Assembly: GCF_003254395.2 (NCBI RefSeq)
Contig: NC_037642.1
Location: forward strand, 5,203,903 to 5,267,902
Direction of reading: 5' to 3'
Length of the DNA: 64,000 nucleotides
Origin: Apis mellifera
Taxonomy: Eukaryota; Arthropoda; Insecta; Hymenoptera; Apidae
In this document: piece after piece, positions 37,907 to 49,641 of the stretch
Position numbering within the stretch: position 1 is the first letter of the stretch
How the letters are laid out: each line of letters starts with the position of its first letter
Notes under the pieces: model-generated
What the model saw: only the letters and a program-made list of their open reading frames with translations
Database searches by the model: none
What the model was told of the DNA's origin: nothing
Translations under genes and position numbers: made by a program

Positions 37907-39199
37907 TGGAAGGAAGGAACGATCTTTTCTTTTTCCAAGAAAATTTTTAATTAACCCTAAACTTAAAAGGAGAAAAAGAGATGGCGTGTTTCGTTCGCCG
38001 AAATTGGCGTGCAACGGGGGAAAGGGTGAGATAAATCTCGGTTACACGGACAGGTGGTGGAAAAAAATCGAGCTCGACCGAGTCGTCGATTCGAAGTAAA
38101 ACGGCGCGCACGTGCCTCACGTTTCCGTGAATGTTTTCGAAAGCGATCGTGGGGTGGTCGTCGGTTCTATCGATCCTTGTGATCTATGGTCTCTCGTCTC
38201 GATGCGATTGCGTAACGCTGGAGATTAAAAAAAGGAAAAAAAAAGAGAAGAAGAAAGAGAGTTAAATCGTTTGTCTCGATCTCGAGGAGAAGAGATCGAA
38301 ACTCGATGATCGGTATATTATTAATTTTTGTATAGAAAGAATATAAAAGCGTCCAACGAAATCTCACTCGTATAGAATTAATTTATTTATATTTTCTCGA
38401 TTCAATTCTCGATATATATATTTCACTTTTGCATCGATAGAGGATACGAATTACTTCGTAAAAGTGGGAAGATAGAAAATTGGAAAAGACTCGAACTGGG
38501 ATATCCGATTTTTCAAGGGATACAAGTTTTCAATTACTATAGATGAAACTTCAATAGACTTTGGGCAAATATTATTCAGGCGCCTGTATATTTTTATCGC
38601 ATCCGTGAATGCGATTCGAAGGAATAGAGAGACGGAAACGAAGAGAAAGAGAAATTCGTAGAAAAATGGTCAGAAATTATTGTTATATGTAAATGTTCGA
38701 TGAATAAAAATAAAAAAATAGCAAAGAATGCAGCCGTGAATGATGCAAGTGCAACGATAAAATTCGTTTTCACTCTCCACCACTGTGACGCCGTTAAATC
38801 GATGGAACAAGACCGTCGGTCACGAGTCTCGTTTACTCCCTCCCCTTCTTGTCCCCCGTATCACGTTCCCGCAATACAAAATTTCCAAAGGGATAAGGAA
38901 ACAAATTTCATCGTGATCCTGCTTTAACCTATCCACCTTCCTCCCTATTTTCCTTCCGAGAAATAAATATACATCATATTTTTTCCTAGAACCACGTCCA
39001 CGTCCACTGGAAACATTTAACAAATATTATTCAAAACAAACGTGCGATCTTATATACTCCTTCTAAAGATACCTTCTATAAAATTAATCAAATACACCCT
39101 TAATACTCCCAAAATACAATAAAACCTTCTCGTCATAATTTGCAACGATTCGAAAAAGAATCTCGAAATCACGAAACCCTTCCTCCTCGCGCACAAAAT
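37907..39199. other. Noncoding stretch
   Basis: No gene is recognised. It is AT-rich with a small GC-richer patch at about 37980-38170. Confidence 0.55.
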
Positions 39200-39309
39200 C
39201 GAACTCGCAGCTGCCTCGATCACGACGAATAAAATGGCGCGGATCGCGGTGCCGCCTCGTTTGCCAAAGGGCAAAGCAAATGCCTCGCCGCGATTCCGCG
39301 TTGCGTAAC

Positions 39310-39342
<33 letters not shown>

Positions 39343-39565
39343 GTCGATCGAGGGCACGGTCGTCGCGCCGCGCTGTCTGCACCGGCTGCAGACTGCAAGG
39401 CGGCACCGCGATGCACTTGTTGCAACAATGTGCCCCGGCTTATCCACCGCCGGCTAAGTGCATCCAGTGATTCATACGACGGCCGCCTGTGCAAAACCAG
39501 CCGTGTGCACGCGCGCGGGAGGCCTCCTGTGTGTGTGTACATGTGTGTAAAAGCACACGCGCGAA
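39200..39565. promoter_or_regulatory. GC- and CpG-rich block around a (CA)n, candidate regulatory element
   Basis: This is one of the most GC-rich blocks in the window, with sharp edges against AT-rich flanks. It contains a (CA)n (39307-39342), a CGCG-rich alternating tract (39502-39517) and a TG/TATG run (39529-39550). Frames of up to 162 codons on the minus strand and 122 on the plus strand overlap here. They owe their length to the CA repeat and GC bias, and resemble no protein. A regulatory element or noncoding first exon is possible; no TATA box or initiator is clear. Confidence 0.35.
39307..39342. repeat. (CA)n microsatellite
   Basis: About 17 CA units with one CG interruption near the start. 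Alternating purine-pyrimidine DNA of this length is Z-DNA-prone. It is likely length-variable. Confidence 0.96.
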
Positions 39566-40929
39566 TCAGCATCTGGTCTGGCAGAGGCAGAGGCAGAAGG
39601 CGGATCGTGAGAATATTTCCTCGAGCGAGTGGTTACAACAGCGGATAAGAAATCTTGGGGCGAAACGTGGAGAGAGGTAGGGACAAGTCTGTGGGAAGCG
39701 AGAGGATGGAGCAAGATTAATGGAATTGTTCGCGTGATTATTTTGACAATCGTTTCTGCTTCTTCTTTCCTTGGTAATTGGGATCGGGGAAGCGTGTTTA
39801 GGAAAAGATTTAGAAATAGATGTCTCTTGGGTGCATCATATACGTTCGCGTTATTATTCCTCAACTCGAAATTTTTGAAATTCTGAGAAATAATCTATAA
39901 TTATTTTTCGAAGGATTCTTCCATGTCCTCTTAAAAAAAATACTTTACAAATTGCGTGCTCAATTCGATTGGAATTATCGAGTACATTCTTTTCCATGAA
40001 ATATTTCTTCGAGAGAGGATCGGGTTTCTCGAATTCCGTCACGAATCCGTCTTTCTTCCGCCACGCGAAATTCGAACACGCGCAAACAATCGCGACAACG
40101 TAGCGCAGATTGCCAGGTGCTACACGATCCTCACTTGGCGAGGATGCCGATTACGCGCACGCTCTGGGGTGTTTATAGGAGCAGTGAACTCCTCGAGAAA
40201 TCTCGTAACCCTTTCTCCTGCCTCCCTCCCTCCCTACGTCACACGAGCAGTACTTACGTCTTCTTGCTCCCTGTCAGAGACACGCGCGCCTATAATACCG
40301 ATCCGCTTCTGCATCGTGATCCCGAAAGGTTCAACGATAGTGCTATTTCTTGTTCCTCCCCACAACTTTTCCCCAGACGATCGTCTTTTTCCTCGCCCCA
40401 TTCTTTCTCCCTCTCCTACTTCCCTTTTTCGTTCAGTCCAACGAACACGAGGAAAATCTCCTTCCAATTTTCGATACGATGCGAAAATTCGATCGAGCTT
40501 TTCGAAATTTTCTTTCGAAGCCATCTCGCCCTTTCTTCCTTTTCTTTACTTCGTCTTCATTCGTTTATTCTTTTCTTCGTTTTAGTTGCATCCTCCCCAA
40601 CTTCTTACCAGACTTACCCCGACGTTAGACGCTCTATTCAGGGAACTCCTGTCGCAGCAAAACCAGCGAATCTAGGTTTATGGGTACAACGCTGCCATCG
40701 GATACTCCCCAAAAAAGAGAATATATCGATCGATGAAAGGGGGAGGGGGTGGAAAAAGCCGCGCTTTCCGCCTCCGTGATCAAGCCGACCGGTTATAAAT
40801 ATTCTCTCTTTCTCTCTCTCTGTTATCGGCAATTCGACCTCGATTTCAAATCGGCCATTATCTCTCACGTGGAACGATATATCTCGATATATCCTGGGAA
40901 CGAGGAATTTCTTTCGCGGAATCTATCAT
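39566..40929. other. Noncoding stretch with two long overlapping open frames
   Basis: Two plus-strand frames of 209 codons (39956-40585) and 220 codons (40117-40779) overlap in different frames. Both are rich in Ser, Pro, Phe and Arg, because the plus strand from about 40200 to 40620 is pyrimidine-rich and so short of stop codons. Neither shows a signal peptide, domain or repeat that I recognise, and a 96-codon minus-strand frame overlaps them. I regard both as chance frames. Confidence 0.45.
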
Positions 40930-40933
40930 TTAA

Positions 40934-41093
40934 CCCTTTAACTGGCTATCTTTATCATATCTAAATGAAAAAAAGAAAATATAATGAATATGCTCGTCAT
41001 CAAAATATTTAGAAAAGTATTCTATTCTATATACATCACGTCTGACTATAATTTTTTAGTATGTGGTTTGAAACTGTACTTGCAGTTAAAGGG
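40934..41093. mobile_element. Candidate piggyBac-type MITE, 160 bp, flanked by TTAA
   Basis: The segment opens with CCCTTTAACTG (40934-40944) and closes with its exact reverse complement CAGTTAAAGGG (41083-41093). TTAA lies immediately outside both ends (40930-40933 and 41094-41097). CCC-starting terminal repeats with a duplicated TTAA target are the hallmark of piggyBac-superfamily elements. The 138-bp interior is AT-rich and has no open frame, so it would be a non-autonomous miniature element moved by a transposase made elsewhere. Only 11 bp of terminal repeat are perfect; beyond them the ends differ. Chance cannot be fully excluded because TTAA and TTTAA strings are common here. Confidence 0.65.
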
Positions 41094-41097
41094 TTAA

Positions 41098-43036
41098 AGC
41101 GAATTCTGGAGAGAAGAATCGAAAAAGAAATTTCTCTTCCTCGTTATATAAGATAATGCATATGTAAATTTCGAAAAAAAAAGAAATCACAGAAATGGAT
41201 ATAGATTCAACGCAAATTGGATTCAAATTTTGAAAATTGAACGATCCTTTCCAACTTATCAATCGACAAATATATTCTCAATTACGTATCTTGCTGATGA
41301 AATCGTAAATGCTTACCGAAACGAAGGTAAATTCATCCGATGCGTGCTCGTCAAAGTATTTTGGATGGCGCAATATTGATGCGGTGGTAATTAATTCGCT
41401 ACATCTCGGTTAAATAATTAATTATTCGAACGGTTAAAATATCTCTAAAATATTTGCGCGATTGGAAATTCGTTTATTTTCCTCCGATTCTACGAAATTT
41501 ATAATACACGCGTGTCAAAATAATTAAGAGATCCTTCTCGATTTATCGAATTTCAATTATATCACTCTTCGATTTCTCTCCAACAATCCTCCAAATTTCC
41601 AACCCCATTGTCCGCCCAATTTTCATTCCTTCCTGGTGACACGCGTCCTTCCTTTATCTCGCGCGAATCTTCTCGTTGCACGCTCAGCATCTCGCGGATA
41701 TCCTGTAGAAAGGAGGGGAGGAATTCCATCTCGAAAGAAAATTCTCGAATCTTTCTTCGAGAGAAAAAGTTCTCTCTCTCTCAGATTGATTTTTCTTTTC
41801 TTTTCAAGTAAGAATAATTGGAATAAGATGTTTTGAGAGATAATCTTGGATCTGTATAAATTATATTGGTAGACGGTCTAATTAATGGCGGTTTCTTCGA
41901 TGTTAATTTAAATACGGTGAGTAAAATGATCGGAACTGTGTTTCGATGAAACTTTCACCTTGCAGTTTGATATTGCGAAAGAGTTATGTATTTGCTTAAC
42001 AGGGAATATTTGCTTAATTCATAGACGTATTTATATTTCGCTTCGTTTGTGTTCTTGGATTTCGAGCGGATGGATTATTCCGAGTTGTTTCAGTTTTCAC
42101 TTTGCACTTTCCAAATACTATATTCCCCTGGAGAAATAATTTTATCATATTTCCACTTCTATTATTCCATCGTGAATAATCTCGTGATACACATTTTATC
42201 TGTCTATATTATTTCAAAGCCTCAGAAAAAAATGTTTCATTATCCATTTTTTTCTCATCGCCAAAAATATCGAAAGAAATCTCTTCCCCTCTCACCTTTC
42301 CTCTTCCAAAATATCGAATATGAAGATATATAAAATCTTTCCACCCTCCCTCATTCCTCGAAATCTACTCGAAAATCCCGTTTCTCGCGATTCTTCCCTC
42401 CGTGAAAAAGACGAGGAACGCTGAAAGGAAGAAAAGGAGAGAGGAATCATGAGAAGTCAAAAGCACGAGAGCAGCTGTGGTCCCCGAAATTTCTCCCCCA
42501 ACTTGAATCTAGTAGAAACTGGTTGCCAGTTTCCAAAACTTTGAGGAGACACGTGGAAAAGTTGGATTTCCCTTCTCCCGCTTGACGATTCGCCGTTTAA
42601 TCGATCGTAATTACACCGAGATAATAAATAGTTGGCGTTCACCTCGCCTTGGAGGGATTAGAAAACGTGGAACGTGGCCGGAGGTCGGCCGATATCGATT
42701 CGTGGCAATCGGAAAACATAATTCCCCGACTAATGAGCCGACTTCTCGCTCCGTGTTCCATTGGAAGGAGGAGGAAGGAGGGGACGATCGGTTGGATAAA
42801 CCGTTGGATGAGGGAACGCCGGTGGCCGTCGATGAAATGATAAAAAGAAAGAAAAGGAATCTAGCGCGGCCAGATGTTCGTGCGTGATCGAAGGATGTCG
42901 AGGGACGATCGTCATTTCGATCAATTATTTGCATTAAGTCGAGTTGGCATTTTGCCGTTTGCTCACGAAACCGATACACGATTCGCGATTCGTTCCCCTT
43001 CTACGAGCGGAGTGGAATTGCAATGCCTTTAAAGGA
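41098..43036. other. Noncoding stretch
   Basis: No gene is recognised. It is AT-rich, with a GC-richer patch at about 42450-42900 containing overlapping opposite-strand frames of 60-122 codons. None resembles a known protein. Confidence 0.55.
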
Positions 43037-43057
43037 GGGAGGGAGGGAGGGAGGGGG
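43037..43057 (+). other. Canonical G-quadruplex motif, five G-runs
   Basis: Five runs of three or more G separated by single A, ending in GGGGG. This is the strongest G4-forming pattern in the window. It is also a (GGGA)n microsatellite, so it may reflect slippage alone. Confidence 0.85.
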
Positions 43058-43626
43058 AGCATATACGAAGGGATAAACGATTTCGATCTTAATACTCGAT
43101 CTTGTTATTTGCACCGTGAAATTGAATACGAAGGTTGTCTTCGCGGTTGTTACTTTTATGGCGGGTAAGGTAACTCGAATCCTCCTAAAATGGTAACAGC
43201 TAGTTCTCTATGATGCTTTGAGAATGGATCAGTTTTTCTTTTCCCTTTTCTTTTTTTTTCAATGCTAGCGAAGATAATTTATTTGTATCTTATTCGAGGG
43301 AATGTAAATATTATCGAGGGGAAGAGATGCGAGGAATTTTCACGCTCTTGTTTCGATTCGTGAAATGTTTCGACGAAGACATATTTCAAATCACGGTATC
43401 TCAATTTTTAGATTATTATCTAACGATAGAAATAGAGATATGTAATAATATTTGTGTATAAAAAACGATTCGATCGATTTCGATTCGATGATGTTAATCG
43501 TTAAACGTTTCAGATATATAATTTCTTTCCACTTTTTTCAGTTATGAATCATCCCGATTGTCGATCACGCGATTCCACCCTATCAGCGGGTACAACTCGG
43601 GAATAAATATCCAAGAGGTCAAAGTG
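43058..43626. other. Noncoding stretch
   Basis: Nothing is recognised; mostly AT-rich spacer. Confidence 0.6.
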
Positions 43627-43646
43627 TTTTTTTTTTTTTTTTTTTT
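43627..43646. repeat. T20 homopolymer
   Basis: An uninterrupted run of 20 T directly before a CCCC and a GC-richer patch. Confidence 0.94.
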
Positions 43647-43900
43647 CCCCTGCCTCGATCGTGTCTACGCGCCTTTAAATCAAATAAAACATCGTTCCAC
43701 GCTGCGCTAAATCATCGTCGATCCGCGCAAACTGAGCCACGCTGTCATCCGATTTAATCCGATCCCGGGGACACCGCGATTTATATTTTAATCAGCGAAC
43801 TTCGACCCCGCCCACCGACGCGCCACGATTAAATCTCCCGCGCAAATTATTGGCCCACGTATTACCACCTGCTACGTACGTCAACTTGGCCCGCTGCTAA
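43647..43900. promoter_or_regulatory. GC-richer patch, candidate regulatory element
   Basis: A compact block with many CGCG/GCGC and TTTAAATC/GATTTAAT strings and stops in all frames, sharply bounded by AT-rich DNA. It has the look of a conserved noncoding element in a bee genome. This is only inference from composition; no specific factor site is certain. Confidence 0.3.
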
Positions 43901-43995
43901 TACTCGAATACTCGAAAATAGTAGATTTGGGGATCGATCGGAACAACTTGGACATAGTCGTACAATTCAACGTTAATATTGTAGTTTGGAAAGTG

Positions 43996-44985
43996 ATCAA
44001 TCCGATGAAGTAATAATTTCCCAGGGAGAATTTCTCCAAATATACGTCGAATACGCGAGATATTTCCTTTAGTGATTTTATTTTTTCCCCTAGATTTGCA
44101 AGTTTGGAGATTGGAGGTGTATTCAATTTCAAATCAGCGAGGTTGTCACTTTGGAGTAATTGATTTATTCGATAAATAGAATATCTACTGTTTTCGTGTA
44201 ATAATTAGAGTGATCTTTGATAACTTGATTTCTTTGATAAGAAGTAAGTAATTAAAAATTTTCAATCAATCCGATGAAGTAATAATTTTCCAAGGAGAAT
44301 TTTTCAAAATATATATATATCGAATACGCGAGATATTTCCTATAGTGATTTTATTTTTTCCCCTAGATTTGCAAGTTTGGAGATTGGAAGTGTATTCAAT
44401 TTCACCAGCGAGGTTGTCACTTTGAAATAATTGATTTATTCGATGAATCGAATATCTATTGTTTTCGTGTAATAATTAGAGTGATCTTTGATAACTTGAT
44501 TTCTTTGATAAGAGGTAAGTAATTAAAAATTTTCAATCAATCCGATGAAGTAATAATTTTCCAAGGAGAATTTTTCAAAATATATATCGAATACGCGAGA
44601 TATTTCCTTTAGTGATTTTATTTTTTCCCCTAGATTTGCAAGTTTGGAGATTGGAGATGTATTCAATTTCAAATCAGCGAGGTTGTTACTTTGGAGTAAT
44701 TGATTTATTCGATAAATAGAATATCTATTATTTTCGTGTAATAATTAGAGTGATCTTTGATAACTTGATTGATTTCTTTGATAAGAGGTAAGTAATTAAA
44801 AATTTTCGATCAATCCGATGAAGTAATAATTTTCCAGGGAGAATTTCTCCAAATATACGTCGAATACGCGAGATATTTCCTTTAGTGATTTTATTCTTTC
44901 CCCTAGATTTGCAAATTCGGAGATTGGAGTTGATTTCTATGATAAGAGGTAAGTAATTAAAAATTTTCGTTCAATCGTTTCTCCT
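43996..44985. repeat. Tandem array, ~270-bp unit, 3.6 copies, with splice-like signals in each unit
   Basis: Copies start with ATCAATCCGATGAAGTAA at 43996, 44265, 44536 and 44809 (periods 269, 271, 273). The fourth has an internal deletion of about 110 bp after 44930. Every copy contains a pyrimidine tract ending in CCCCTAG (to 44093, 44366, 44633, 44906) and, downstream, AAG(A/G)(A/G)GTAAGTAA (GT at 44244, 44515, 44788, 44949). The enclosed segments of 150, 148, 154 and 42 nt have stop codons in all frames, so they are not protein-coding. The array is either a duplicated noncoding exon or a minisatellite that mimics one. Confidence 0.92.
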
Positions 44986-47900
44986 TTTATTAACAAAATC
45001 GAGTTTTCGAGAAAGAAATGTTTAAACCGTTGAATTAACGTTGATAATAATTGTTAACAGCAAACGGTGCAATAACATTTCGAAATTGTGAAGAGATTTA
45101 TACAGAATCATTAAAAACATGCTGCCGGTAATACTCTAACAGCTTATTAATCCCATACGTAATGCTCTAACAGGTTTAATCTGTATAATCAGAATAACTG
45201 TTTGCAAACCTATTCATTTTCGAACGGATTCGAAATCTGAAAATTATTCTCCCCGGGGAACAATCGGTATTGATATAAAATTGCCGAGAACTGTTCGCTT
45301 GCCATTTTACAATCCGTTACAATCGAAATGATCGATAATAACGCTTGAAAATGATAACGGAGCACGCGGTTATTATTTAAAAGAATGAATGACACGTGAT
45401 GATGCAACGTGATCATCGCCTCGTTAATTGGCGACTATTTTTTTCCCTTTTTTTTTCTCTCCTTTTTTTTTTTTTCTGTGACCATGAATACGTATTACGG
45501 ATCACGTGAAACGCCACGATATAAATAGTTTCACGGACAAATATAGAATTCCGCATGCCTGTGACGATTCGTCGCGAGGTGTGACATCCGCGAAAGCAAC
45601 GTGAACAGCATTGTCGTCGGGCCTCGTTTCCGATCCACTTCGTCGTACATCGTTAACCACCGAGCGGATTTTATTATTCCTTTTTTACGATCACTTTCGT
45701 TCGAATCGGTTGTCACGCTCCGTCGATAACAGCGAGACAAAATGGATTTACGAATAAGTAATAGTTCAATAATACGTGTAATGGATTTAATCGAGATTAT
45801 TTTCGGTCGTTTCGTATGCGTTTCATTCTCGAAAGCTTTGAGAATCTTGGAACGATGAATTATTATTATTATTTTTTTCTTAAGATTTGGATTTGTTTCA
45901 CGAAGAAAAAATATGAGAATCGATATAAACATTTTCTACTTGATCTTGAAACATAATCATTTTTGCGTCGAGTTATAATTTTGTGTAATCCAATAATGTA
46001 CGGTTGCTTACTTTTATCGAAAGTATTTGAAAAGGCCACCTGGGACCACTTGAACTTTTAGTCTAACTATTTTATAGTTTTTCGATTTCTGAAAAATTTT
46101 ATACGATAATCTGGCATTATCTAGAATATTGAATCAGAAATAGAAAAAGAATTAAATAATTTGCTCCAAAAATCTTTATTATTATTCTTCTTCTTATTAA
46201 TCCTCATATTCCATTCGATGAAAAAAATTGAAATTAAAATTCCTTTCATCCTCAAAAGACAAAATAAACTCCAAAAAATTTCTCTCATCCTAACCAACTT
46301 CGATCGATCTTATTATCCGATCTTCTTGAATCATCGATTCCCTTCCATTCCCTCGATCGACACAGCTTCTCCATTTCCATATAAAAACTGGCAAATCAGT
46401 TGTTGCAACGCCCTGAACCGGCAAGTTTGGTTTGAAGCGTGGTGGAAAAAAGTGCGGTGGAAATAATAAGAGGAAGTTTCGCAATAAATCGAGAGAGCCG
46501 GAAGCGGGTCGCGCTCCAAGAAACTGGGAGGATAAAATAAATTTCTGCTCGATCGAGTACGGTACAGTTTTCGAGAAAAGAAGAGGGGAGAGGAATTTCA
46601 GCGGGTGGCTGAAACGTGTCCGAAATTCACCGCTCAATGAAAATAATCAGGGCTATCGATGCGCGGGCCCTGTTTCGTGTCGTCGTTGACCCAATGCTAG
46701 AAAATTCCTTTCGATTCGTCGAGCAAAATAAATAAACCTCCGTTGGATGGGAGAGAGACGCTAAATTTGGCCGAGATCTATAAATTTCTTGCCGCGAGAT
46801 ACCACATCGTCTGGTGAGAGTTATCGTTGATAGATGAGGATATTTTTAGTACACGATTTTTCAATTCTTAGTTGATTTTCTTAAATATTAAATAAATAGA
46901 ATATTCGAACGAAAGAAATATTTCTCTTTTTCCTCTTCTTCTTTTTATATCGAAATATTCGACACCGAAAAAACTGTAATCTATAAAATATAAATTAATT
47001 GTTAACAATTTCTCCACCACGTCAAAAATGTGCACAGTACTCGAGAAAGATCGTCACCTTCTTTTCTTTTTTTTTTATTATCGAGGAAAATCTCGTGAGA
47101 AACTACAAAGAAAGATACTCGATAACTCCAATCGTACGATAATCGTGGCATCGTTTGCAGAGCGACTATAATAATAAAAAGGAAATAAAATACGAATTTC
47201 ATCGTGTTACTTCTATTAAAAATAAAAATATAAAGGCTGAAGGGAAAACACGAGGTTTTTCAAAAATCAAAGGAAGCGATCGAGAAGAAAAATCGTTGCG
47301 AAACTAAATTCGTGCAGCTTGGCCGGTTAATATCTATTACGCGGAGAGCTGGTTCGTTAATCATCCAACTTCCGTTCTATCGGCCGGTCGTCATGAAATT
47401 CGGATAGCAATTAAGTCATCCAGCCACCGCAAGAACATCGGCCGGCCGTTGTTCGCGGCTTTGTACTTCCGGCCCGTGCTTCCCCTGCCCGGGTCAGTGA
47501 TAAATGGATCACATCCTTACGATATTCGGCGAACAAGGAGCAGTCAGGAGCACTCGGCCCAATATATAAGAGCGGCCGTCCGAACGATTCCTTCTAATAA
47601 AGAATCTCGCGATACCTCGAAACTTTCTTCCTCGCGAGAAAGTGGTAGGCTTGTTGAAAATTCGATAGAGGCGATAAAACCTCTCTACGTGTTAATTTAG
47701 TTTATTAGGCGTGGACAGGCAGACGTGGAAAGCGTTTTATACGTACTTTCTATTTCCGGTTTCTGAAGATTATTATATTTAAGAGTTAGAGAATTTCCAT
47801 TCAAAGACTTCTCTCTCCGCAATTTTTAAATCGTGGAAGTAAAATAGATATTTTAATTAAGATCGATTTAATCGTTTACTTCTCCACCGAGAAAAATCTC

Positions 47901-49641
47901 AAAGTCAAAAATAAGAAGAAACTTCCGACACACTTCCGGCAGAGGAAGATGAAAAGAATCAACGTATCCGATCCATCTCAGTTTTCGATGAAACTCTTAA
48001 AAACTCTGAAAGGTTGGGGCCTTAAGAAAACAACTGGTAGAAATCTGGCCGGAAACTCGAATCTCGCCCCATCCTGCTCCGCTACGAGAGACTTGTTCGC
48101 GGAGGGGAACAGTTGGAACAGTTTAAACGTGAAAGGTGTCAACCTCTTTCCTCGAGTGTTTGACTTTTCCATTAACCGACCACCACCAAAGGTGGATAAA
48201 CGGAGAGGTTTCAGGTGGCGTTAATTAGCGCTTTGTGATCGGGGAATGCGGCCGGATTTTCGCGCGTCGTTCCCGCTTAATTAACTCGGCGCGCGCGGAG
48301 CGGATTGAAAAAAATTCGTATCGCGTTACGCGTGGAATCCCAACGCGAAGTCGTTGTAACGAGTCGAATTGCCTCGAAATGAAAAAGAGGAAATCTCGTG
48401 TTTGGAATGCGCTTCAAAAATGGCAAGATGAAATTTTTCTTTTTTTTTCCCCCCTTCTCTGAAATTCAACGCCACTGGGATGTGGATGGTACGTAAGGCG
48501 GGTAAGCAGAATTTTTTTCGTTTGGAAAGATGGAGGGAGGGAGGGATGGAAGGAAGGAATTTTTAATACCTCGTCCGGAGAACAGCGCAATATCTCGGAT
48601 TTCTAATTTCTTGGATCGAGGACTTGTATACGGAACTGGTTTAACATTTTAACATTTTGAAATCGTATACTATATACTGTGGATTTTTTTCTTTTTCAAG
48701 ATTCTCGAAGTGAACGCACAAATTAGAGATCCGAATGTTACAAATAAGGAGCTTGTTCTTAAGAATCTCCATTTGCATTCCTCGTTTCGAAAAAAGAAAA
48801 TCTTCTATTAAAATCGACCGTGAAGGGACATTTAAAGGCTCGTAAAAGAGGGAGAAAAAGGGGAAGAGTGTCGAATATCGACATTTTCGCGGAATCGAGG
48901 CTCGAAATCTCGAGGCGGATATCACGACGTCCGGTCAGCCTGGAGAAATTGCTGCCTAATCTTCGAGATTTTCGAGTAATGGGGCTTCAAGAAGAGGGAG
49001 AGAGAGAAAGAATCGTCCCTTTTTCCAACGCGCCCCAGGCGCGTTCGAGGTGCCGACTTGTTATTAACGTTGGCGTATCGAAATCATCAAACGTGAATCA
49101 AGTAAGTCATCCGCGTTTCCGCGCGAATATCGTAATTATCGGGTTTGCAGGGGATGCATGTAATGTAATTTAATCCAGTTCCTAGTGAAATCGATTGGAT
49201 CCGATCGTGTTACACGATTTTTAATTGAATTTTATTTCTTTCGCCCGGTTTTTTAAATTCGTGCAAGGATGAGAACAGGTTATATTATATAGGATTCGTC
49301 ATCAACATACGAGAAATTCGTGAAAAATTCGTCTCACTACTTCGTGTTACGAGAATCTTTAAAAATTGAAAAAAAAAAATACTTAAATTGCGTAAAAGAA
49401 GATGTAGTTTTTTTTAGGATCGATAAGAAAAAATGGTGGAGGTAGAGAATTATAAATTCGTTTATTAAAATATATTCTAAATATTCGAAATATATTGTTA
49501 CGAGCTAACGACATTCATAATCGTGTAAATCGAGGCACAAGAAATAACAATATCGGTCGACATTGATATCGATTTAATGCACTCGTTTCCCAAACACGGA
49601 ACGGGACGGACGTGTCGCTCGGCGCTCCTCGAAATTATTCG
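44986..49641. other. Noncoding stretch, about 4.7 kb
   Basis: No gene is recognised. GC-richer patches occur at about 45480-45720, 46400-46690, 47330-47600 and 48180-48380. T-rich tracts lie at 45439-45475. A minus-strand frame of 133 codons (45531-45932) and a plus-strand frame of 117 codons (48820-49173) resemble nothing known. A GGGA tract at 48532-48545 has only three full G-runs. Confidence 0.5.

Noticed and set aside
39084..39572. 162-codon minus-strand open frame
   Set aside because: It crosses the (CA)n, which reads as Cys-Val repeats, and overlaps equally long frames on the other strand. No domain or splice context supports it.
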